From: Dioscorea cayenensis subsp. rotundata
Taxonomy: Eukaryota; Streptophyta; Magnoliopsida; Dioscoreales; Dioscoreaceae
Assembly (NCBI RefSeq): GCF_009730915.1
Contig: NW_024086870.1
Location: 124,001 to 188,000 of the forward strand
Reading direction: 5' to 3'
Length of the DNA stretch: 64,000 nucleotides
Numbering within the stretch: the stretch's first letter is position 1; each line of letters begins with the position of its first letter. Below the pieces are notes generated by a model. The model was given only the letters and a program-made list of their open reading frames with translations. It was not told where the DNA came from and made no database searches. Positions 12,039-21,800 of this stretch are shown here, one piece after another. The position numbers and the translations under genes are program-made.

Positions 12039-12686
12039 TGTTAAATGTGTTGGGTTTCAGCCCATTTGGTGGGCTACCATTCCCTACCAACAAAGAAGAA
12101 ATAAAGCTTGGGCTTGGCCCAAGTTAAAAATGAAAAAAAAAAATGAAGCTATGTTAATAATGAAGAAGTGGAGGGCAACAAGGTAATTTCGCATGGTAAG
12201 ATCTCTCATTTATTGTGAATGAGGAGTCATCCAAAAGTGTGAGTGAGAGAGAGAGAGGGGAAGCTACCACCAAGAACCCAAGAGAGGAGAAATGGAAGAA
12301 AGGGAAGAAAGGGAGCTAGGGCAAGGAGATCGGACGGCCAAACATCACCGGATCTCACTCAAACTCTGGGAGGAGATTCCTTGCAAGAAACTCTACCTAT
12401 TGATTAGGTTTGATCCTTCCTTTACCTCTACTTGTTGTTTGTTATCCATCTTTGGTGATGATGATTGTGGTAATGTCATACAAAACCCTCTCTTATGAAT
12501 GTTGTTGCCCTCATGCATGTAAACCTCTAGTTAGCTAGAGAAGAACCATTGTAGCCCATTGTTGATATAGTGGATACATGTTTAAGAGGCTCTAAGGAGT
12601 CCCGTGGTTTTCTCTCCATTCGTAAGGTTTTCTATGCTAAAATTGTGTTCTTGTATTATTGTATATCTGTTCATCTCATTCTAACA
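12039..12686 (-). mobile_element. LTR retrotransposon fragment (single LTR plus primer-binding site, minus orientation)
   Basis: The segment starts TGTTAAATG and ends TTCTAACA, giving TG...CA ends and the short inverted termini TGTTA/TAACA. On the minus strand it is followed at once by TGGTATCA (plus-strand 12031-12038), the core of the initiator-Met tRNA primer-binding site typical of plant Copia elements. The size, 648 bp, suits an LTR. No second LTR and no gag-pol frame are present. AGAAT occurs at 11985-11989 and again at 12687-12691, a possible 5-bp target duplication enclosing the LTR and about 49 bp of internal sequence. This match is short and could be chance. Confidence 0.65.
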
Positions 12687-12788
12687 AGAATTGAACGGTT
12701 TGGTAGTGTTTTATGCTTGGTTTGAAGCATTGATGCCTTGTATAAGCCTTGGGAAGATCTTTGAAGCCTCGAGGAAGCTTTACAAGAT

Positions 12789-12922
12789 TGGCAGTAAAGC
12801 GCGCAAGGCACATACCGGCCGCGTAAGGTTGCCAGTGAAGTGTACGGATCACTAGTGAGGTGCGCGGGCCACATACAAGCCGCGTAGAATCGCCAGTGAG
12901 GTGTGCGGGCCGCATGCCAGCC
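12789..12922. repeat. GC-rich minisatellite, about 41-bp unit, about 3.5 copies
   Basis: Units start at 12789, 12831 (truncated to 20 bp), 12851 and 12892. Each begins with a variant of GCCAGTGAGGTG and continues through GCGGGCC, CATAC and CCGCGTA blocks. The local GC content contrasts sharply with the AT-rich surroundings. It sits between the LTR and the GASA cysteine exon and is probably part of another inserted element. Confidence 0.7.
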
Positions 12923-13613
12923 ACAGAACATACAAGTGACTTCAGCTGAGTTTTTCACTATTACAAATACTGTCCAAACCCCGAACAAAATGAACCTTTT
13001 AATTTGATTAAAAAAGCAAGACTATTATATATAGTTGTTATTTCTGATAGTATTGTTTTGTAATTAATTCAGATTGTGGGGAAGCATGTAAAGTGAGATG
13101 TAGTAAATCATGGAAACCAAAGATGTGTAAAAGGGCTTGCGGCACATGTTGTGCAAGGTGCAATTGTGTGCCACTTGGTACATCAGTGTATACAAGAGGG
13201 ATGTGCCCATGTTATGCTAAGATGACCACCCATGGAGGTCGTCTCAAGTGCCCTTAGATCCAAAGACCTTATCATGTTGTTGTTCTTTGTTATGTTTTTT
13301 CATTGTCTTTGAATTTAAATTTTTCAATGTATGAAATTTAGTGATCATGCTTCTGTAAAAGCATAAATTATTATGAATAAAAATTTGGATTTTTTATGTT
13401 GTTAACATTTTAAAAGTTTTAAAATAAAAAAAAAAGAATATTATCCTCTATATTGCAATATGAAACTCATGAGAAATATTTGAGGAAATGCCTTGTGCAA
13501 TGAAAATCTACAAAATACATTTAGTATTTTTAAAAATAAGATTACATATGAAAAAACCACAATAGTGTAAAAATACTATAGAAGTATTGTTCAGTATTGT
13601 TCATCTCGGGAGT

Positions 13614-13667
13614 ACGTAGCAGGCTGTCATTACCCCATGTGTTAGCCTGTCCCACATGATAAATCCC
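13614..13667. repeat. direct repeat, left copy
   Basis: This 54-bp stretch is similar to 14390-14443. Shared blocks are ACGTRGCARGC, TCATTACC, TGTGTTAG and CCCACATGATAA. The copies lie about 775 bp apart in the same orientation, directly left of the GASA-ALDH relic. Confidence 0.6.
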
Positions 13668-13833
13668 TATAGAGTTGTTAAACCACCGTAATTGGTATAC
13701 TACTGTATGTACCTTGTCCTTTTTGACAATCTCATTGCACCTTGTCTCATGAGAGACATGGCCTTTTGATTCTGGAAATTCTCCTCCTCTTTTTCATCTC
13801 AAACCATAGCCCCTTTTATAACTTGAAATCGGG

Positions 13834-13874
13834 ATAGCGCCTAGGCCCCAAAGAGTGTAGTGCTTAGGCGCTAT
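13834..13874. repeat. inverted repeat (hairpin)
   Basis: ATAGCGCCTAGGC at 13834-13846 pairs with GCTTAGGCGCTAT at 13862-13874. The stem is 13 bp with one mismatch and the loop is 15 nt. A further AGCACTTAGGTGCTA near-palindrome follows at about 13904-13918. GCGCCTAGGC-type motifs also occur inside the hAT-type element at 30877-31658. Confidence 0.6.
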
Positions 13875-14389
13875 AATATATGTTTTGCATCTCTTACTGT
13901 TGTAGCACTTAGGTGCTAGATTTTCTGTTTTGCTTGTTCACTCTTTGTTGAAAATTTGCTTTTCTTTTCTCCAATTTTGTGCTTTTGATGCGTTCTTCCT
14001 TCAAATCATTCTCTTTATCTCCTACAATGGAATAACAATAAGATTATGAGTAAAATTGGTTCAAAATAATTCACATTTAATTCATCATGAGTTAAAGAAA
14101 GGTCTGTATATTAAGTACAAATTATACTCATAAATATATTAAATTTAAGATTTGTTTAATAAGATGATAAGAGGAGAACCACTGCATAGTGCAGTGGTTT
14201 CTCACTTTAACAATGAATGGCATGACTGTAGAATACTATTCACTTAGTGTTCACTGGGACCGGGTACTATACGCTGGGTTCCAGTGTGGATCCCTTGTGA
14301 GAGGAACTATGTTCTCCATTCCCTTGGGGTTGCATTACAAGGGTATTTATCATCGTGAGGTTATGACCCCTAATATATTATATTGGCGC

Positions 14390-14443
14390 ACGTGGCAAGC
14401 CTTCATTACCTTGTGTGTTAGGGCGACCCACATGATAAGACCC
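14390..14443. repeat. direct repeat, right copy
   Basis: This is the partner of 13614-13667. It ends exactly where the degenerate GASA fragment begins, so it may mark a duplication or element border. Confidence 0.6.
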
Positions 14444-14610
14444 AAGAAAGTCATTAAGATAAAAAAGCTTGTAGTACATGTTGTTAAAAGTACAATTGTG
14501 TTGCCTCTAGCACATTCTTGTACACTAGAGCAATGTGTCCTTGCTAATGATGAGCAACAATTTGAGAAGGTTCCTAGCTACATCGAACATGGAAAGAAGG
14601 AAGGAGACTA
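14444..14610 (+). pseudogene. chimeric relic: dead GASA fragment fused to ALDH exon-7 fragment
   Basis: Bases 14444-14548 align without large gaps to the GASA cysteine exon at about 13120-13235. In that frame they read KACSTCC, stop, KYNCV, then YTRAMCPC, followed by several stops, so GASA residues are recognisable but the frame is dead. From 14549 to about 14607 the sequence becomes nearly identical to ALDH exon 7 (8745-8804). It shares AGCAACAATTTGAGAAGG and TAGCTACATCGAACA, with only a handful of mismatches. Both parts are on the plus strand, like the plus GASA copy and the ALDH gene. A 154-codon open frame crosses the junction (to 14653) but uses a different frame for the GASA part and is not considered a gene. 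Confidence 0.8.
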
Positions 14611-14659
14611 TCGAGTGAACCGGTCTAACCGATTCAATGGTTTCCATTCCTAATTGGTT

Positions 14660-15825
14660 TAATAACCGTTCACAAAATTATGGTTTACTAAAAAGTTATT
14701 GGACCATATGAGTGATCAGTTCCCGATTGAATCGCCAGCCCGGTCTAGTACAGTTTGTAAAACATTGCATGGGATTGTGAAACACCTATGCTAAACTTCA
14801 TAGTAACAAAAGGGTCGCAGGTAGAAACCAAGAATGATTATAGCGGTGCTATTCTAAAAGAAGATGGCTAGAGGTACATAGGTGTATGATCCCACCTATC
14901 AAACTAGAAAAATATAGACAATAGATTTTCGCATGCGAGGTCTGCAGAAGAGATTAAACTTGGCGAGTCCTATAATTGAATCGAATTTATGTTTTTTTAA
15001 AACAAAATAAACAAATCACATTCATTAAAAAAAAGGGGGGGAAGTACAACATAGCTAAGAAGACAAAGGTGCCTTGACAAGTGCGCCAATAGAAGTGCAG
15101 TCAATAGGGAAGGGAACACCTAACAAAAAACATAATAAAAGTATATAGTTCACTAGACGTGGAGCAAAACAGAAGGAAAAAAAATAACACAGGCAAGACT
15201 AATCCTAGAAAATGGAAGAAGTCCCTACGAGGATTCTCTTGAATTTATGTTTTTTTTTATTATCATAAATTTTAAACCATGGGAAAATGGACAAAGAGAT
15301 TGATTATGTGCTAATTTTAAAGTATCAAGACTCAACTGAAAAGACTTAGGGGAGAGGAAAAAAAAAAGCAAGCCGCAACAAATAACAACAAAGAAAGAAA
15401 GGGCCACTAAATAATTATTATAAATAATAAAATAATTTGAAACTCACTTACCCTATAATTAAGGGTCCGTTTGATGGAAGGATATCATGCTCTTATTTTT
15501 TATTTAATTAGATAATAGGGTATGATAAATTTTATGATATATAATTTTTTTTAAAAATAAATTTTTGTTGGATCTATCGCGTTGGATCTAGCTTTTATAA
15601 TTTCCGTTGATCTGCCTCGAGATTGGCAAGCCGGCGTTGCAGGCACCGGTTTTAGAAGCGAAATGGTTAATGGTTATCGTGCCATTGTGTTTCTCGCGGG
15701 ACTTCTCATCATTCTCTCGACAACGGCAAGACGTGATCGAAAGAAGCCATGCGATTCATCTCCATCTCCATCTCCGATCCAAAACCCTAACCCTAGTTCT
15801 CCTCTAATCTCCACCATAGCGGGCA
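14660..15825. other. intergenic region with retroelement debris and the promoter of the next gene
   Basis: No gene is recognised. On the minus strand 15000-15110 reads like a LINE 3' tail (TTAGCTATGTTGTACTTC followed by a T/A-rich end). It resembles a second copy at about 45840-45945. A TAAGGGTCCGTTTGATGG sequence near 15462, of the kind often seen at MITE ends, is the only other notable motif. The last 250 bp become GC-richer and form the leader of the 15826 gene. Confidence 0.5.
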
Positions 15826-18800
15826 ATGGAGAAGGAGGAGGCATTTCTTGCCCGTGTCGCCGTGAATCACCTGTTCCTCTCCCAGTTCGAAGCCCTAAGA
15901 GCCTCGATCCTGAGCCTACGGAAACGCAACCCTGGACTCGCCCTCGCGTTCCTTCGAACCATCGTAGCCGATGGTGGGAGGTTCGATGGCGTTCTCTGGT
16001 CCGGCACCTGTAGCTCCCCCTCTCATCTGGCCTGGCTTGCCGCCCTCGAGGTCCTCGATTTCCGGAACATCGCTTCCGTCTGGAGCTTCGACCCTGATCT
16101 TCTCCGCCTCAAGGTCGAGCTTCTCCTCTTGGTCCAGCTGGTTATCTCCAGGGTTTCGGATGCAGAGGGCGTGGGCGGAGAAGCTTATGTGAATGTTTTG
16201 AATCGGGTGCTGGATCTAGGGTTGAGGATTTTGAGGAGCTATGTGATGGACGATATTGGGGACGATGATGAGATTCCTTTGATCATGGATGATGAATTGG
16301 GATCACTCTGGACAGTTTTTCTTGAACATGCTGATGTTTTTGATGAGATTTGTGCCAATATTCAAAGGCAAACCCAATGGTTTGAGACACCGGATTCCTC
16401 AGGCTTGGCGATCAGCCTGAGAACGGAGGCCAAAGGAAGCTCGAATTCCTCCGCTAAAGAGTTGGAAGCTCTATCAGGGATGCAGAAACATGTACAGCTG
16501 GCGCATTTGGATGCTTTCAAGAAATGTTTGAGTTCTGAGAACATGGATGAAGCCCTTTTGCATCTTCGGTTTTTTCATCTGGATCATGGAGTTGAGGAGA
16601 CTGAGTACAAGTAAGTTTTCTGAGGATGCTAAATATCTTCATTATTGCTTTGGAAAGTGTGAAATGCAATAAAATAGTGAAATTTATTATAAATTGTTAT
16701 ATAAGATATTGTTCAACTCTGACAAATTCATGTCTGGGTTTTGAGAGTTTAGTTGATTCTTTGTATACTTCAAAACAATAGTTGCATCAATGGGTCGTGA
16801 ATTACATAATTGATTTCTGGTTTGTGTTATGGGTTTAAAGAATGGTTTAGTGAATTTCTTTCTGAGGTGTTAAATGCAATAAAATTGGTGAAGTTGTTAT
16901 ATGAGATATTGTTCAATCTCATATATGGTTGTAGAAAGTTAGTTTATTCAGTTTGTATACTTATATCCAAATTAATGGATTGATAGTTGTTTTCAGCTAG
17001 ATGTTGTGAGTTCAGAAATGTAGTTCTTAGATGCCTAATTATTCATTTTCTGCCTTTTCTGTCATCTGAGATAGTAGAGTTCATATAATTATCCTCTTTC
17101 AGTTATTTGAGGAGAAGGCTATTTTTTCCTGGCTACTTCCCCTTGAGCTAAGTTGGATGTATCATGTTGGTCAATTTTTTTTTTTTTTTGGTTCAAATCC
17201 ATCCACAAGTCTTTAAATTCCTGGCAGATTGTGGAGACTTTTTATTTATTTATTTATTTTTACAGCATAACCACTAACAAAATAAGCACAATAGAGGAAG
17301 AAAAGTGGCCCCTTTTGCTTCCAAAATGAATACTGTTTGTTGAATTGCCAGTTCATACTATCTGACTAAGCTATCCATTATAATCATCTTACTTGTGCTG
17401 CCAGTGGTTTGAAAAGTTTGATCCTTAATGAAGTGTGACTCTACCGCCTAGCTATTTGGAAGGATGCAAGAGTCTGCATTGTTACTTAATTAGCTATAAT
17501 AGTGAATTCAGAGAAAAATCCATCCCCTGATGTTGTTTTTTATAACCAGTGTAAGAGTAAATAAATCTCTGTTGAAGTATTTACTGATTTTGGCTTCATT
17601 TTCTGTTGTGCATTCCTTTTCCTGATTTCAGTGCACGGTGTTTACTTTTTATTGATCACCTTTGGCTGAATATTCCATTTCTAAGTTTTTTTTATTTTTA
17701 TTTATTTATTATTATTTTTTTAAACACAGTTAAAAAAATCCATCCCCTGATGTTGTTTTTTTTTTTTTGGGAATTTAATTCATCTAGGATTGAATCACAT
17801 AATTGATGCTGTCCACATAGCTTGCAGCTGGATGATTGAGGAAAAGTGAAACCCATCTTATGTTATGTGCAAAAGACAATTGCATTGTTCTGCATTTGAG
17901 AAAATTTGTTCTAATTTTCCCACCATACATTGCCAGACTTATTATCTTGTGCTGTTACATATCCTATGGCTTATACTCTGACCTGCATTTTTTATTTTTT
18001 TTGGGCTTTTTCTCTTGTAGGATGGCTGTGGAGGATCTCATCGGGATGGCATGGCCACAAATTGATAGTTATGGAGAAGCATGGCTTGTTTCACGAAATA
18101 AAATGCTAATGATTTTCACTGAAGCCCTTTCATCGGACTGCCTTCAGCTAGCACAGACAGTTCAGGTAACGAGCACTCTTGTTGCAGATGCTTGCCAAGT
18201 TAACAAATGAACAGCATGCCAAGATGTACTTTGCAGTCAAATTGAGACACCCTTTCGAGCATGTTCATATTTGATAATTTTGTAATCCTCTAGTGGTGAG
18301 GAGTGGCAATTAGCATAAAAGATGGTAGATGATTTCATTTTTAGACACACTTCCAGAAAAGGAACTAATTTTATTTTAATTTAATTTAATTTAATTTTTG
18401 CATACCTTTTATAATCTGCTCAAATTGATTGTTAATTTGAACTTATTACTGCATGCTATTCTTAAACACAAATTCAAAAGATAAATGCCTCTACTTTAGT
18501 CATTTCTTAGAAACTAGAACGGGTAGAGATTGTTGGAGTGCAATGATGATTCATTGAAACATGTCTATTGTGCATATGTTTCAACATGTCTATTGTGCAT
18601 ATGTTTCAACATGTTTGGATTTCAAATGTTTTTCCCCTTACTGTTTTAATATTTAATTTTTATGCACCTCAGGTTATCCAAGATGAGTTGCTTTCTAATG
18701 AAGTTGAAAAGCATCGAGCTTCTAATGCTGGCTCCATCCCATTTCCTATTCAGAAGTACTTGATAACATTATCCCTTGAAAATACTGCTAATCTAGATGA

Positions 18801-21800
18801 TAAAGTTCCCCAAAGCTTGGCAATCAAATCTTGCATGAGAGACATGTACCATTATGCTCGAATATCAGGAACTCATATCCTCGAATGTGTCATAGATGCA
18901 GCTCTGTCTGCTGTCCGGAGAGAAGGCCTTCAAGAAGCTAGTGATGTATGCTATATGTTCTATGAAGAATCTGAATGAACTTTGCACCCCTGGTGGCAAA
19001 TTATTAAGATATCATGATGCTCTCTTCAAGTTTTGTTCTTTCTGCTAAACAAGGTCATTGTGTGCAGATTATTTCGTTGTTCCCCCTTCTTCAGCCTCTG
19101 GTGGCCGTCTTGGGGTGGGATCTGCTATCTGGTAAGACAACAGCTCGAAGAAAATTAATGCAGCTGATGTGGACCAGTAAATCACAGGTACTGAGGTTGG
19201 AAGAATTTCCTATTTACGGAAAGCACTCTGATGAGGTAATTTTTTTTATAATTATTTTTAATAATAATTATTATATTTTTTTAATTTCTAGTTTCTAAAC
19301 TGGAATAACAGTAAGCGTTTGATAGAATGATCATGCATCACTTTTTCGTCTATCATTCATTGTGAGCAATGCAATTGTTTTCTTGTTTCACAGGTATCAT
19401 GTGTGGAGTATTTGTGCGATCTCTTGTGCTTTTACCTGGATCTTGCTTTCTTTGTTGCCTGTGTCAATTCTGGCAGACCTTGGAGTACAAAATTTTCATT
19501 GCTCTTTTCTCAGAAGGATCAGGTTGGAATGCTAAACAGTTCTGAAGATTTTGACCCTTTCGTGGAAAATTTTGTTCTGGAGCGCCTAGCTGTTCAAACT
19601 CCAATGAGGGTATGTGGCTTTTATGGTTAAGCTTGCTTCTCATGGACTGGAAATATATTGTTTGCGAACTAATTCTTGTTTAATTGATATTTTTAACTCA
19701 TATTCCATGAATCAGCCACTTCTGAGATCTATCCATCCTCTTCTGTGTCTTGGTATATCATCTTCTTCACTGACACACACTTCCTCTCTCCTCTAATTGT
19801 GAGATGATCTGAATCTTGATATCCATCAACCTCTAGTATGTGGATGAAGATCGGCCAACTCCAAGTTTTCTAATGCTTCACTATGAATCATGACATTATA
19901 TTACTTTTGTAGCACAATCGATGACGTTAGTCGTTAGATTTTTTTTTTTTTACTCCTTTTGATTTCATACAATCTCAAGTTTTCCTTAGTAGGTATCAAA
20001 TTCAGTAGGCCGTACTGTTGTCTTTCCCCGGATTCTTTACTAAGCATTCCTTTTGACCTGTACCGGAAAGTTCCCGTTGATTTTAGAGAAGCTTTTAATT
20101 TCAACCACCTGTGTTATTAGTTTACCAACATAAGGTAACAAGCAGGTCACGAGAACAGATATTCAAGATTGAGTTAAAGGACAGTCATTTCTATTTAATT
20201 TTTCCACTTTGGTTCTTGAAGTTTTTCTTGTATGTTGTTGGAAATGTTTTCCTCTCTTTTTCCTTTTCTTTTTCTTTTGATTTTTTTTTTTTTAATGTTG
20301 GGACTATTCCAAGCTGTGAATAGGATCCTTAAGATTTATACATTGGACTAAGATTGAGGTTAGGTACATGAGCTGCCTCCTAGCTTTATATGAAATTGAA
20401 AATTGTACGGCATTTAAAATATCATTTTTTTTATTGTATTAATGATTGAAGAGATTAGACTGCTTCTGTAAGTCTTCCTCCTGTCTTCTTGCCATGTTGT
20501 TTCAAAGATTCTTATGTAATATATATGTAGCTATCAGTACAATTTTATCTGCTGCCAACACATTTACCTTCTACTGAGAATGCTCACCATGATAATTTGT
20601 TCAATTCTTTCGTGGTATGCTTCTAGTGAAAGTGAGAAAAGAAATTTAGCAACCAGCAACCATTCATTCACGAATGCAATACACTGCTTATGTTGTAGGT
20701 CCTGTTTGATGTAGTTCCAGGCATAAAATTTCAAGATGCTATTGAGATCATTAGCATGCAGCCTATTGCTTCAACATCTGCTGCCTGGAAACGGTATGCT
20801 TTTGCTTATATGATCCACTTTTTAAATGCTTTTTAATTTTATGACACTATTGTAGGAAAATTAATATTAACTAAATCCTTTAATCCGCTTTTGCACCAGT
20901 TTGTGTTATCTATATCTTTAAGATAAGAATTCCTTCATATTTCAGTTTTGCATATATCATCCTCACAATTAGCAAAACTTTCGGCATTTAAACATTAAAC
21001 AGTTCACATCAACATAGCATGCTATTGTAGGTTAATAAAACAATTTTTTTAATGACTTTTGAATGTTGTTTAAGCTATGTTGATAATCCGTCTTCCATCC
21101 TCTCATTTGCTCTGTTAAAATCGTTGAAATTTGCCCGTTAGTTATGATCATGCTAGATTGTTTACACTTACTAGTATTACATCCCATTTTGATCAATGCT
21201 TCAAATATTTCTGGAATTCTGACTGTAATCTTTGTTTTCATTCATTTTGAATGGTGATTCTTTTGAAATTCACTTTCAAAGGTGAGTTGCATCCGTTGCT
21301 TGTTGGCAGTTGGTGTCTTGTCTAACCAGCCCAAGTTCCCATAGTAGAATCCCTGCACATATAATATAATGTTCCTTTTTTTTTTTAAAAAAATTAATGT
21401 CTGTTTCCTAAGGAAAAACCTATATGACATTTTTTCAGTTGTTTGTGAATAACATTAAACGACACAGGAAATTCTGAGTGGGCTTATTTATGACAGTAAT
21501 AATAGACATTTTCCTCCCTTATTGTTTATGTACTATTACCATGTGAAACTATATGTGAAAGTGGTAAAGAATAATGGATGACAATGTTTGTATACAGAAA
21601 GAGACATATATGCTAATTAGCATAAAAAGGTATTTGACAGATGGATGCTAGACATTGTAGTTGCTGCAGTAGGATCTCAGATATTGGGTAGGGATGTTAA
21701 CGGGAATAACTTTTTACAAAATTTAATCAATAAAGTTAATATAATCAATTGAAATTTAAAATGATTAATTATTAATAATTTTTATCCTTGACTCCTTAAT

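Larger units (their letters stand above)
11876..13258 (+). pseudogene. GASA/snakin family gene interrupted by an LTR fragment (probably non-functional)
   Basis: The signal-peptide exon starts at ATG 11876 (MALFKVVLMASLLLINVFLL..., then EADQELNKHTEKQ) and runs into TGA at 11984-11986. No good GT donor is seen before the stop. The cysteine-rich exon is at 13070-13258, preceded by the acceptor TTAATTCAG. It reads DCGEACKVRC, MCKRACGTCCARCNCVPLGT, MCPCYAKMTTHGG and ends KCP with a TAG stop, with all 12 expected cysteines. Between the two lie an LTR-like segment (12039-12686) and a GC-rich minisatellite, so the short linker exon and first donor cannot be identified. Either the insertion destroyed the gene, or an unusual splice that I cannot see rescues it. 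The cysteine exon itself has no lesions, suggesting recent damage. Confidence 0.65.

Noticed and set aside
12671..12988. 105-codon open frame on the minus strand
   Set aside because: It is created by the GC-rich minisatellite and the end of the LTR. Composition is repeat-driven and no family is recognised.
14189..14653. 154-codon open frame on the plus strand
   Set aside because: It crosses the GASA-ALDH relic out of frame with the GASA part and contains no recognisable domain start. It is treated as debris, not a gene.
15582..16013. 143-codon open frame overlapping the start of the ZFYVE26-like gene
   Set aside because: It is a different frame over the same GC-rich first exon, with no domain. 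The frame from 15826 matches a known family and continues through 36 exons.
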